DNA of 64,000 nucleotides from Chamaea fasciata (GCA_029207755.1 JARCOQ010000016.1:935001-999000); one strand, 5' to 3'; numbered from the stretch's first letter, positions 39,148 to 49,800 are shown. The notes: generated by a model from the sequence alone, not told the origin. A program made the numbers and translations.

Positions 39148-39771
39148 TTATATCTGAAATGGGAAGGATTTCAGATAGTCCTTTAAAACAGGATTGAGTG
39201 GGATCCGATTTAAGTTCTCTCTTCCAAAACTCTTCACGATGCTTTTCCGGCAGAGCTCCTGCAGTGGCTGCACCCGGACCTTGCGAAGGGGGGTAATCAG
39301 TACCTTCCTCGGGGAGCTTAGGTAATGTTCCAGCAGCTTAAAAAGACAGTCAAAAGTCTCTTTGCTGCCATCCAGGCTGAAACGCCCGGTCTGAAAGTTA
39401 ATCCGGATACTGGTGGGCCCACTTGCAGTCTTAACACTGATGGCAAAGAAGCAATTCTTTTGTGTGCTGTCCCTGATGAGGAAGGTGCCCTCAGGCTCAG
39501 ACTTGAGCTTCTCGTGGGCAGCGCTGACAGTCAGAGGCCCCCAGTAGAAGCCGCAGGCATCCAGCAGGCTGCTGGCCCGGGTGATGCTACTGAAATCCGC
39601 TTGGGAGCGAAAGGTTCGGAAGTGCGTGTTGCCCTGTGCCTGCACAGCGCCGGGCCGGCCGGGGCCCGGGAAGCCTCGTGCCTGTGAGCGATCCCGTGCC
39701 GGAGGGTCAAGAAGCCGTCTTGGGTCTGCTCCAAGTGCATTATCTGCTGACACCTTGCTGTGCACTACCAT
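39148..39771 (-). CDS. SOCS1: Suppressor of cytokine signalling 1 (SOCS1), complete 207-residue coding sequence in one exon
   Basis: SOCS1 is an intracellular feedback inhibitor: it binds JAK kinases and cytokine receptors, blocks JAK catalysis and recruits an Elongin B/C-Cullin5 ubiquitin ligase. Visible here: a variable proline/arginine-rich N-terminus (1-48); the kinase inhibitory region around [12 protein letters not shown] (49-60), whose phenylalanines mimic a JAK substrate; an extended SH2 helix (about 61-74); an SH2 domain from FYWGPL (75-80) with phosphotyrosine-binding Arg100 in FLIRDS; and a C-terminal SOCS box (about 168-207) with BC-box LQELCRKSI (170-178), Cul5-box-like [11 protein letters not shown] (190-200) and the family ending SFPFQI. 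Length is close to the 211 residues of human SOCS1. The mammalian serine-rich N-terminal run is absent. The chosen ATG has A at -3 and G at +4, and it begins [12 protein letters not shown], resembling the mammalian start. The coding part is intronless, as in other vertebrates. The assignment is secure. Confidence 0.98.
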   Translation of the reverse strand: MVVHSKVSADNALGADPRRLLDPPARDRSQARGFPGPGRPGAVQAQGNTHFRTFRSQADFSSITRASSLLDACGFYWGPLTVSAAHEKLKSEPEGTFLIRDSTQKNCFFAISVKTASGPTSIRINFQTGRFSLDGSKETFDCLFKLLEHYLSSPRKVLITPLRKVRVQPLQELCRKSIVKSFGRENLNRIPLNPVLKDYLKSFPFQI

Positions 39772-39846
39772 CCTACAGCCGAGAGCAGCGGATGCGGGCT
39801 TCCATAGCGTCAGCGGCTACGGCGGGGCGGCCTTCCAGCAGCTACT
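39772..39846 (-). other. SOCS1: SOCS1 exon 2, untranslated leader part, with inferred splice acceptor
   Basis: Read on the minus strand, a pyrimidine-rich stretch ending GCGTTTCAG stops at 39847 and is followed by AGTAGCTGCTGG from 39846. This fits a 3' splice site placed 75 bases before the SOCS1 start codon. Mammalian SOCS1 has the same architecture of a non-coding first exon and a second exon carrying the entire coding sequence. The acceptor is inferred from sequence only. An unspliced leader, or another AG nearby, remains possible. Confidence 0.5.
39773..39805 (-). promoter_or_regulatory. Upstream ORF in the SOCS1 5' leader, ten codons plus stop
   Basis: On the minus strand an ATG at 39805-39803 (G at -3, G at +4, so a usable context) opens a ten-codon frame, [10 protein letters not shown], ending in TAG at 39775-39773. 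A single base then separates the stop from the SOCS1 ATG at 39771-39769, giving TAG-G-ATG. Mammalian SOCS1 mRNAs are known to be translationally repressed by upstream AUGs in their leader, so this is probably the avian counterpart. The stop/start spacing would suit termination-reinitiation, or blocking by a terminating ribosome. The ORF itself is seen directly; its function is inferred. Confidence 0.75.
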
Positions 39847-41547
39847 CTGAAACGCCAAGGAGAGATTCCACGTGAGATCGATCCCCGGAGACCGGCGGCT
39901 GCAATCGCTGAATGACCAGCTCTTCCATTGACACACCTCCCACCCGTCATAAAATAATAAAAATATTCATTTCCCAATTCACACCAGGCAAACAGCTGCT
40001 CTCTTTTGGACAAGATTAGCAGCTTATCGCTACAGCAAACTCCAAAAATATTTAGCAAGGATCATTAACAGCTACAGAAGATAAAACAGTTTCCCTGCTA
40101 TGAGCCCTTTCAGGGTTTTACAACTCAGTTACCGTTTTTCCTGCCTTCCCAACTACGATGTCAGAACTCAGCACACAATGTCATTACTTGGTGCATGCGT
40201 TGTGTGAAAAAGAGAAAATGAGCGATGGCTGTGTTCCCAGATAACTGGGGAAGAGAGTGAGGTGAGGTGCCACCGTGGGACCGAAGCGTCATTTGGAGGG
40301 GCAGCCTGTAACACGGTCAGTTTACACAGTCATCCTAAAAGTTCTTTCCTCTCTCCTGTTAACCTGAGGCTCAGCCATAAAAGGCAATTTCCATTCCCCC
40401 AGGTTCCCCTCGGGACAGCAGCGCTACAACCTACTAGCTTATACAAATCAACCTCTGTGAACCCTTAAAGCATTACTCCGCAGTCTCTCTCTCTTTTTTG
40501 TATCACATGCACTTTAAGTAGCCCAATCTAAATTGCTTCCTATTGATATATCTTTCAACATAAGGGACTAAATTCATCCCTCGTGTTACTTCAAAGGAAT
40601 TAGCAGTGCAGCACCAGGAATGAGTTTGGCCTGAAATGTCTGCCTCTGACAGTGTGGTTCAATACATCTCCGCTGGCTGCCTTGACCTTACTGGCAAGCA
40701 TAGATTTTAGGATTTATCCCTATAGTCAGATATAGATCTGCAGCAGCAGCTTGTTGAGAAACCTTGAAGGATTCTCAGAAATGAATCCCTCAGCCGTCTC
40801 ACAGTTCAAGGTAACATGCTAATGAGGATTTCAAAGAAAGCCCGCCGCTGGATTCCTGTCTATGCTAATTTAACAACTTGACGTTTGGTTTAATTTAGGT
40901 CATATTACCTCCTCAAGCACCGACGAGGGTTATAAAATCATTCAGCTGGCAAGTAACAGGCTGAAAGGAGCATTGGGCTTGCTTTGCACAGCAGAAGGAA
41001 ACTGATGCCAGTTTTTCCAATTACTGGGCCAGGATTATCGCTCAGTATTTAAGTTAAAAATTCAGTTTCAGGGCACCCTGGGGAGAAATAAGCACTAAGC
41101 CCGAGATCTAGAAATCAAAGGGCTCGCTAGCAGAAGGCGTAGGGAGCCAAGCGAGAGTTTGCAGTGCCTTTCCAAAGTGCACAGAGCAAACAGGGGACAC
41201 GCCAGTCCGCGAAGCCGCGAGGCAGGGCAGGGATCTGGGACAAGGGTGCCGCGGCTGCGGCGGAGCGGAGCGTCCAGCGGGCCCGGGCGGTCCGGGCTCC
41301 CGCGGCCGGCGCTGCGTGCTCCCTTCAGAGCTTGTCCCACTGTTCTACACCGGCCACCACAGGTCTGTCTGAGCGCGGACACTGAGCCAAAAACGGAGGG
41401 GAAAACGTATTAAAAAAAAAAAAATAATTTAAAGGGCAAAGACTCCCGAAGCCACCGCGCTCTTTCACATCTGGCAGGGCTCCTTCGAAATGTGAGCTCA
41501 TCCGTCTGCGGCGCCCGAGCCCTCTCGGGGCAGGTCGCGTCCCTTAC
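39847..41547 (-). other. SOCS1: Inferred SOCS1 intron 1
   Basis: About 1.7 kb between a consensus donor (GAG|GTAAGG, GT at 41547-41546) and the acceptor ending at 39847. It would be larger than the mammalian SOCS1 intron, which is only several hundred bases as I remember it. The half nearer the promoter lies in the CpG island, and the rest is ordinary AT-rich sequence with a short poly-A run near 41411-41423. I see no coding sequence in it. RNA reads spanning 41548 and 39846 would settle it. Confidence 0.45.
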
Positions 41548-41722
41548 CTCGGGGTGCCGCGGGTGGGGGCCGTCCCCGGAGCGCAGCACACGCCGCCAGT
41601 CCCAGTCGTGCCGCTAGTCCTGGTCCTGGCCCCGGCGGCCGGCCGAGCATCCTCCGGCGGGGGCCCTGCCTGGCGCCGCGGCGAGCCGGGGCTGCCGCGG
41701 GGCGGGCGGCACGTCGAGCGCT
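41548..41722 (-). other. SOCS1: Inferred non-coding exon 1 of SOCS1
   Basis: The 3' edge is set by a near-perfect donor, GAG|GTAAGG, at 41548/41547 on the minus strand. The 5' edge is approximate, about 30 bases downstream of the TATA-like motif at 41748-41755. The exon would be very GC-rich and contain an SP1-type GC box (41699-41707). An upstream ATG at 41650-41648 (A at -3) reads openly to the donor, and after the inferred splice meets an in-frame TAG at 39844-39842, giving a second upstream ORF of 35 codons. The exact start site is not visible in the sequence. Confidence 0.5.
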
Positions 41723-41745
41723 GTGAGCCGCGCATCGCTCGGGCT

Positions 41746-41755
41746 CTCTATTATA
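41746..41755 (-). promoter_or_regulatory. SOCS1: TATA-box-like element of the SOCS1 promoter
   Basis: The minus strand reads GTATAATAGAG here, a TATA-type motif inside an otherwise GC-rich island. It lies about 200 bases before the exon 1 donor and directly downstream of GAS and ISRE motifs, which is the right order for a SOCS1 core promoter. Transcription would begin around 41718-41727. The motif is seen directly; its role is inferred. Confidence 0.55.
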
Positions 41756-41787
41756 CACGGCGGCGCTCGGCCGGCTCCTCCCTCGCC

Positions 41788-41796
41788 TTCTCGGAA
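41788..41796. promoter_or_regulatory. GAS-type STAT site (TTCTCGGAA)
   Basis: The sequence TTCTCGGAA fits the STAT consensus TTCNNNGAA. It sits about 33 bases upstream of the TATA-like element, between it and the ISRE. SOCS1 is a classical STAT target induced by interferons and interleukins, so the site fits the gene. Single GAS matches arise by chance, and it is the position that gives it weight. Confidence 0.55.
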
Positions 41797-41810
41797 AGCA
41801 TGTGCCTTAT

Positions 41811-41828
41811 GTTCACTTTCGCTTTCCC
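41811..41828 (-). promoter_or_regulatory. ISRE / IRF element of the SOCS1 promoter
   Basis: The minus strand reads GGGAAAGCGAAAGTGAAC, matching the interferon-stimulated response element and IRF pattern GAAANNGAAA with a third GAA half-site. Mammalian SOCS1 promoters carry IRF elements through which IRF1 acts after interferon. This copy lies about 57 bases upstream of the TATA-like motif. The long match in this position makes chance unlikely, though protein binding is not shown by sequence. Confidence 0.7.
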
Positions 41829-44099
41829 TGCGGCCGAGGACGCCGGCCGCTGGGGGCGCCCCGCAGCTCCTCAGGGAACTTCGCTGCTTCTATCCGGCTC
41901 TCTGCGTTCGCTCTTTTTCTGCCTGTTTTGTTTTGTTTTGTTTTTCGGACAGCCCTGGCGGAGCAGGGCACGGTGGTCGAGAGGCGCCGCAGGGGAAATC
42001 CGAGCACGGGAGCGCTCTGAGGCTCAGGGAGGCCGGGGGACACTAGAGGTAGGCGATGGATGACGCCCTGACTGGCAGCTGCCTCTAAACGTGGAGGGAG
42101 AAATTGCAAGAAAAGCAAGCAAGCAACCAGTGCTGGGAGGTTTAAAGCGAAAATAGCTGCTCTCCTCAGAGCTAACAGGTCAGCATGGACAGAAGAAGTG
42201 AGAGGACTTAATGTATAACTTAAATGTTCAAGAAAGGACAAAACATTAGACCAATAATCTCAAAGTGCGAAAAGCATTCAGAGAAGCTTATGATCCTTCC
42301 ACTGAGAAGACTGTAAAGATGCTGCACTGGGGTTTGAGTTCTCTAAGGAGAATTTCCCTGGGGTTTTCTCCAGAGTAATCAGAATTAAAAGTAACCGTTC
42401 AAGTCCCAGCTGTATTTATAACCTTGTCCGCAGCCAGTGCAGGAGATGTGGAATGTTCTGCTCACTCAGAAGGAGATTTGAAACCTCAAATACCCCACCA
42501 GTGTCTTATGTGCTCCCTTAAGCAGGCCCAGTAAAGTGTGCTTTCTTCCGAAGAGGATGTTTCTTAAAGTAAGAGCCACCACATTTTAAAGGCCAAGAAC
42601 TTTCCCTGCAGTTAACACGATGTTCTGTGACAATGAAAAGGATCTCTGTCAAATGATTAAGGGGAGAGGGGCTGGCAATGCCTTGTGAGTTGTCCTTTGG
42701 GATGAAGCTGAGTGAATGTGTTTCTTGCTTTGAGCTACATATTCTTTCCGAACGCGAGTGTGGCCACAGACTGACTTAACCTGCTGGCAACAGAGCACCT
42801 TACAGTGATGTGCAGCCAGTGTACAACAGGTGACTGGGAATTCCTGGTGATTTTTTTAGCCACCAAAATTTACTGCTTATGTTCTGCCATGCAAGAGCAT
42901 AGTTGTCATGAATTTGGAGAAGCACTGTGCCATTAATTTTAAGACCTGGCACAGATATTCACTTTATGCTCAGACTCCTCTCAAGTTTTGAGCAACAGTG
43001 CTTTAGTGAAGGTTTGGCATAAGCTGCTGGAGGAAGCTCATCTGCTTTACTGGATAAAGCAAAAGCATGAAAGAGTGGTGGAACTGAAACTTCCCTTAGA
43101 ATTTGAACATGCAATATTGCCACTCTGCTGTGGCATGGTGTGCTCCATGCAGGAGTAGATTCCATGGCTGGTTTGGATAAGGCATGGTTGCTGTTCACAC
43201 AGGGAGTACAGCCAGGCCTTGCCCTTAACTGCTTAAAGGCTTAGCCAAGAAAAAGCCCCCTTCCTCCCCCCTCCCCATCTTTCCAAGAAAAGGGGTTTGA
43301 AGTGCTTAACTTTGTCAAGATAAGGTAAATCAGAACCGAAAGTACAGCTCAGATCCTCTGAACTCCTCCCTCAGTCCCCGAGGTGCCCAGCCAGCTCCGT
43401 CCCCGCTGCTGCAGCCTTGTCCTGCCGCCGCTGTGCCTTGAAGGGGCAGAGCACTTCTTGGCTGTAATGCAGCGCAGTGGGGTGCGTGTTTCTCACACGA
43501 GAGGGAGCTGGCCGAAGGTTGCCGTAGATGCGCCAGGAAAGCTGTTTCACTCTCATGTAATTTTTAATTTCGTAAGATCACAGGGGAAAGAAAGATCCTG
43601 CAGGTGCACATGCAGTCTGTCTGCCGTGGACTGTAGTGCAGCTGACAAAGTGCCCGTCCAAAAAGTTGCGTTCATTGAGCAGGAATATGGTAATAACATT
43701 CAGTTGCAAAGCTTCAGAGCTTGGCAAGGCTCGAATGGGTAGGTGAACTCCCAGTTGCAGAGGAGAGGGATGGAGTGAGCCTGCCAGCTTGGACACCAGA
43801 AGCCAAGTGTGTCAGGCTGCTCCTTATGAAGTTTGACACCATCCCTACGTGACTCGCAGTGAGGGTGGTCTGGGGTGCTCCGTGAAGTGCATTAGAAAGG
43901 CTTGCCCAGGAGAAGCCGGCTTCAGCTGGAGTGTGTGAAGGAGACTGGCACAGTGAGTGAAGGTTTTGTGATAGGAGTCGAGGGTTTACATATGAGGGTC
44001 CCGCTTTGAGGGAGTTGAGCTTTCCTGGGAAATCTCCAGTTTTACTCACTCGTGTTCCGTTTCTGCAACCCTCCATTGCCATCCTTCAGTTTCCTTTCC

Positions 44100-44335
44100 T
44101 GCATCCTCTGCCTGGCCTCAACCCCCGGCAGTGTGTGCCCCGGGGAGGGCTCCGTGCCCGCAGGATCCGGCGCGGTGCGGTCGCTGTACCCAGCAGAGGG
44201 CGGTGCAGAAACGGAACCGGGGCACGGCCGCTGGACAGAGCCCGCGGGGAAACCGCCCTGCAGCAGGGGCTGGAGGCGACAGCGCTGCTGCCGCTCCACG
44301 TGCTTCTGATCCGTGCTCTGGCAGCTTAAGGAGCC
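44100..44335. promoter_or_regulatory. CpG-rich islet upstream of SOCS1
   Basis: A short stretch with roughly two dozen CpGs by eye, set in AT-rich DNA about 2.4 kb upstream of the inferred SOCS1 start. Open frames on both strands reflect GC content and resemble no protein I know. It contains the CTCF-consensus match at 44190-44203. It could be an enhancer, an insulator or a minor promoter, and sequence alone does not choose between these. Confidence 0.5.
44190..44203 (+). promoter_or_regulatory. CTCF consensus match
   Basis: CCAGCAGAGGGCGG fits the vertebrate CTCF core CCASYAGRKGGCRS at all 14 positions. It lies in a CpG-rich islet. CTCF is the main vertebrate insulator and loop-anchor protein, so this may mark a boundary on the promoter side of SOCS1. 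Occupancy cannot be read from sequence. Confidence 0.5.
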
Positions 44336-45424
44336 CTTGCTGCTTTTTGCAAGGTGAATTGGAGTCTGTTTGGTAAGGAAAGCCTTCCAAATAGTGACAT
44401 TACTGTTTTTCTCCACGTGGAGAAACAAATTGTGTTCCCTTCCCTGCTGATGGTCTCAGAAAAGAGAAGCAAAATCTGGAGAGAAAACTATTGGGAGACA
44501 TTACCTACCCCATCCTCCCTTCTCCCTTGTTTCTAGAGCAGGAAAGTAAATGCCTTTGCTCTGAAGGTCCGTATCAGTAAGCCTCCAAGAGCTAAGATAA
44601 AGCACAAACTCAGCTTTTGTTAAACGTAAAAGTCCTTACCTCTGTTTTGTAAAAATTGTTTTGAAAAATGACAGAAAATTCAGAGGAATTGCTGGGCAAT
44701 TGTGCAGCAGGAGCGTGGCTTACTGGCTAGAAACAGGACAAAGGTAACAGAGAATCTGTTTAGAAAGCACTGGGAATAGGGATGCCAGGCAAGGTCTGCC
44801 AGGAGTCAGCAAGAGAGAAAACGTGGTTCTGAAGATGGTTTTGAAGGTAGGAGAGTATCTGTTGGGGATACGTGAGACATTTGCCTGTTGGTTAGTTTTC
44901 TAAACCCCACACTCTTGGCCCAACTAGCAGAACAATGCAGGCAGAGCTTCCTCTATTTGTGCTCCAAGCCTTTCCTCACTCTCTGAAACCACCAGGAGGG
45001 AGGAGGCTGTGATACCATGCGTGGTGTTCCCCAGTATAAATTCCATTGTGGGGCCTTCCACACCCTGTTAAATTCATCCCCACTGCAGGGACTGTCCTCT
45101 GGGGGGGAAAAAATCAGAAAACTTGAAAGGCCTAGAAAATCAGCAGGCACTCCCTATTTTAGCTTTTTCCTAGCTTTTGAGAATAGAAGCAGACCCTGAT
45201 TCTGTTATGACTCTGGATTAATGGGCAGGCCAGTGTGTCTGTGGGACAGCATGTTGTTTAGAGCCTGGTATAGAGTTTAGTATTTTCTTGCCAAAACGGT
45301 TCAGTAAATAGGGTCACATATTTGACTATTAGTCTTTTGAGGTTAGAGCCTCTCCTGTGCTGATACTGTACATGGTAGCTCTTACATGAATGTGCTCAGC
45401 ATCTAAACTGATCAAATCACCAAC

Positions 45425-45580
45425 ATCATCTTTAGAAAAGGGGAAAAGTAGCACCAAGAGATTCAGTGATCTGCTTGAAGTCACAGAGTGAGATAGTCTG
45501 CAGAAGGGCTAGGAATGGAACATAATTCAGGTCTTCACAGCACTCTACTAGAAACTTAACCACAATACCATCCTTCCTGT
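45425..45580 (+). mobile_element. Ancient amniote MIR-like SINE
   Basis: The order AAAGGGGAAAAGTAGCACC, AGTGATCTGCTTGAAGTCAC, AGAGTGAG, GGGCTAGGAATGGAAC, CAGGTCTTCACAGCACTCTA and AACTTAACCACAATACCAT follows the 3' two-thirds of the amniote MIR consensus (GTGACTTGCCCAAGGTCAC, GGCAGAGCTAGGAATAGAAC, CCAGGTCT, GTGCTCTAACCACTA). This is the clearest of the SINE remnants in the window. It has no coding role. Confidence 0.65.
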
Positions 45581-46868
45581 TTTAGTGGGTTTTGTTTTCT
45601 TCTCCAGAATCTGAATTTTCATTTAAACGAAACCCTTGAAATCGGAATTCTTTGATTTTGCAAGTAAATTAGACACCACACTGTCTCTGAGTCTGCTTTC
45701 AGATGCAGTGAAACCAGCAGCACTGAGCCATGTGTGAACCTCTGTCACCCACTGACGAAGTATTTGGGTTAGGGTTTGATGCCTTTAAACAGGACCTGTC
45801 CAAGAGATGCAGCTATTGTGACAAGACATTTCCTCACACATCTCCATTCCAACACTATCCAGTCAATCATTTTCTAAGTTAAGAGGTGATGAAGTGGGCC
45901 TGATGAATATAGCTCAACTTTTTATCCTTTTAGTCAACTCTTCTAGGTAAAACAGCTACAGATGTGACTCACTTTCCACTGGTATTAGTTATCACGCCAG
46001 GTATCACTGAACGTCTGTCGGGCCAGGCTGTCAGTCACAGCAAATTCGTCATTATGCCAAGAACAAAATACATTGTGAGTCTGTCACCAATTTGTTAACA
46101 AGCCTTGATAAGCATCTACCTAGACAAGGGCAAGCCTTGGTACAGCAATAATTAATTCTGCCTGAACTGGAGTTTGTGCTGTTCTGCAGGGAATGTACAA
46201 ATCAGATCCCATCCCGATGGGATGGAGGAGAGGAGTTAGTGGTTTTGTCTCCTAAAAAGGATGTGCACATGTGTGCTGGGGAGAATAGAGAACTGTGGGG
46301 TTGGGAAGTTAAGCAAATTAAGCCTAACTGTGGACTAAGGCTGTCCCCTCAGCCAAGGGACAGCTGAGCCTCTCTGTCCCTTAAGTTCCTTTGAATAGTC
46401 CATGTTGTCTGAAATATTTTACTGTAAGAGATATAAACTGCTATTTTTCAAATAAGCAATATATTAACTGTCTGAGGCTATGAGGAAAGTTTCTTTCTCA
46501 GCTGGCTATTCTGGAGCTGTTTATTTTAAATGATGTAAATTACTTTCTCAGGGTAGTTAATGCTGGTTTTCTTGAGCCCAGACTAGATGGATCTTGCCTG
46601 ATGTTCAGTGGAAGTTCCTTGTTGATATTAACTAAGTCAAATCAAGATTCACATTAGTCTCATGAATTAAAATGCTGAGCACTTAACCACATGAAAATGT
46701 GATTTGTGCTTTCTGCATTTCAGTAGTTTAGATATTCTTCTTTGTAATTAGTTGAGTGAGGGGAAAAAAAATACAAAGGAAAGTCTCAAATTGTTGGTAA
46801 AATACCGTGAAAGGGCAGCCTGCTTTCTGGTGGTTTTTTATCCAAATGACAAATTTGTCTTGCTGGAC

Positions 46869-46882
46869 TGTGTGTGTGTGTG
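46869..46882. repeat. Short (TG)n microsatellite
   Basis: Seven uninterrupted TG units followed by degenerate TG-rich sequence. Confidence 0.85.
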
Positions 46883-49800
46883 TCTGTATGTGCATACTCC
46901 ACAACTGATGAGGGAACTTTGGATCCTTAAAAATAATGTTGTGCCAATTACAGAGATAGCAGGGCGCTGTTTGGGGGAGCTGCAGCAATAAATGCTGGGC
47001 TGGACGTGTTCTAGCAGCAGCATATGAAGCTGGTTTGGCCTCCAGATACACCTGCTGGACTACAGAGCTTTCAGTGCTGGCTGGAAGGACACAGCCCTTG
47101 AATTTCAGAGCCAGTTGCTAATTTTATTCCAGTCTGGCTGAAATAAAGCACTGAAGTGATCCTTTCCAGACTGAGCCGGTACAGAGCTCTGCTCCCTTTC
47201 CACGGCTTCCCTTGCTTCCCAGCGCTCTCTCCCTTGCTTGAAGCCACACTCTGTTTCTCCAGCTCTCTGTTCTTGTGTCTTTCCAGATCCCAAGCCCGTG
47301 GAACGGAGAGTAGTAACTTGGCACAGGTGTTGAACAGCGCTGTGGGTTTTGGAGCCAGGGTTATTGTTTGTACATGCAGTTGGAGTCCTCAGGCAGATAC
47401 AAATCCATTAAATATGGGAAGGAGATTCTGACTGTAAAGAGTGCATGGGAGAGGAGCTTCGGGAAAAAATTATTTTTAAGTGGGAACCTCGAGGATACCA
47501 AGAAAAACATCAATTAATAATCCAGAAAGGTCTCCGTGATGGTATCTTCACTGTCTGCTTTTATACTTTCCCATTCTTTCAGGCTTTTCCCACCACTTTT
47601 CTTTCCTTTCAGTGCCAGCTCAGATTGTCCCGAGTAGTTTACATGACTGCACATTTTCTTTTGCTGCTGCACGTGGACAGTGTTGATGACCTTCCTGGTG
47701 CCCCCCACAATTCCAGAGGCAAATGCTGAGCTTCTACTGAAGTAAGTCAAGGATTGTGGAATCAGTTTCTGATGCATTTTTATTCTTGGGCATAATCAAC
47801 AGACGGGGAGATTTTTATGGTTGGGGTGAGGTAAAGGAAGTGATTCAAGTGTTCCCTCACCTTTGGTTTTCAGTCCATAGAAATAGAGTAAAATTCATTC
47901 TTAATGTGGTCAAATGGATCCAAGTCTCAGTTCCATTTCTTTGAATATAGAGAGATTCTGCAGTCCAAATTAAAAGGAAAGAAATGGTCTTGTTCTGAAA
48001 GTGAACAAAGACTGATGTGGTGCTGTTACAGGAGACAGAATTAGCACACTGGAAGTTGAGAAATGAGAAGGTGATGGCAAAGCAGTGTTTTTCAGCTTCT
48101 CAGACAGATCCAGGTGGACAATCTTATTTCTTTCACAATTCGCTGAGACGCTTTCAGATGATTTGGTTGGATTTTTAAAACTTGAAGCCATCAAGCCTGG
48201 ATGACTACATCTGAATAAATCACTATTAGTGCTCAGAGAAGAGATCTTCCATGGGCATGATATGCTGCCCTCTGTATTCCTCCTCTGATTGGAATCTACC
48301 TTCCCTGAGAGATCTTTTTCACAGTTGCAGTCAAATCCCAAATCATAAACCACCAAACTCTTCTGATGGTGGAATACATTAGGTTCTGCAGTATCTAATA
48401 ACTCCCATACCCAACAAATAGAAACTACTGAATGTGCACCTTTCATTATACTGCACAGACTGATCCAATATAGATTTTATTATTGGCTTATGCTCTTCAA
48501 AGTATTGAGAAATTATGCAGATTTCTGTTCCTCCCCTGTCCCTGGAGAAAGGATAGGTCCTGACAGGTGGGTCAATAGTTTTCTTCAGAGTACAAATATT
48601 AATTCCTCATTTGCCAAGAAAAGAAAAAGAAAAAAAAAAACCCAAAAGAACCCAACTGAAAAACAACAACACCATAATTGCTCTTGTGGAAAAAGAATTG
48701 GATTTTTTTCTTCAGACATTATCCCTCTCCAGATTTATTGCAAAGCTTAGCCAATTTTACATGTGAACTCAACAAGCTGAGTGCAAAATGGATTAGCTTC
48801 ACCATGCTCCAGCTCCAGGAAAATTTCTAGGAATCAGGAGAATAAGCTGATAGCTCCTGACAAAAAATAAAAAAGCCCTTTAAAATGTAGAATTTTTGGC
48901 GTCTGACGTTAAAGCAACATCATCCAACAATATTAATGAAGCATTTTTTAATTCTAGAAATATCTTTTTTAGTTATATACAGACCTCACTACACACACTT
49001 TTGGATTAATTAAGAAGAAATATAATGTTGTGTAAAATTAGTGTAGCTCATCATGCAGGCCTTGATGTCCTTTCTCAGTAAATTAGATAATTAGGAATAT
49101 GAAAGTGGGAAGAGTGCCCAGCCTGGAGCGTTTCCTGCAGGAGCTCTGGAGAGATCTCACAGAGCTGCTCTTGTAGGGAGGGTTTCTGTCTGTGGTGACT
49201 CACTTTTCCAGGGCCACTTTGTCCTCTGAGAGTGCGAGAAATCCTATTGTCACTTGGGTCAAACTGGAAATGAGTGCTGTGCTGTATTTCAACTGCACAT
49301 CTACTTCAGTTCACAATAACATCACAAGAAAATACTGGCAAAATTTCTGATCATGAGTCTACAGGAAGTCTTACCCTTAATCACATAAATTGAGTTGAGC
49401 TTGCCAAGATGACCTTCAAAAACTTACTGGACATGTGGATAGCGACCTGTGATGCCTGAAATCACAAGTCATTCCAATACACCTTTACTGACAGAAAAGC
49501 CTTTTGAAAAGGTAACTGGAGCTATTCTTACAGGAGAACAGTTTAAACGAGTACTTCTCCTTAGCGCTTTGCTCCAGCTGCCCTGTACTGGCTCTGTCTT
49601 ATTCCGCTGGAATATGGACTGAGTTACCCCTCGGTTCTTGCAGCAGTGCCAAAACACTACCAAGGGTCCATGACCTTCAGGATTTGCTTCTAAACAAAAA
49701 TCATCCCTATGTTCCTGACACTGCAGCCTCATGCAACAGAAATTAACACAGCCTTCAGGTAGCTGCTGATTTTGTCCATATTTAAGCTGAAGTTCCATGT

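Larger units (their letters stand above)
41140..42060. promoter_or_regulatory. CpG island covering the SOCS1 promoter and exon 1
   Basis: A sharply delimited block of GC-rich, CpG-dense sequence amid AT-rich flanks. It contains the TATA-like, GAS and ISRE motifs, the inferred first exon and the start of the intron. A short TTTTG repeat (about 41924-41945) interrupts its distal side. No open frame in it resembles a known protein; the long frames on both strands reflect stop-codon scarcity. Edges are judged by eye. Confidence 0.8.

Noticed and set aside
39325..39687. 120-codon frame on the plus strand opposite SOCS1
   Set aside because: It is the antisense shadow of the SOCS1 coding sequence, with no independent start signal or known protein features.
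41498..42241. Frames of 86 to 169 codons in the SOCS1 CpG island
   Set aside because: GC-driven open frames on both strands, without homology. Only the short leader uORF starts within the inferred mRNA are considered meaningful.
46206..46223. Near-palindrome ATCCCATC-CC-GATGGGAT
   Set aside because: Eight-base arms with a two-base centre are not rare enough in 64 kb to claim significance, and no context supports a function.
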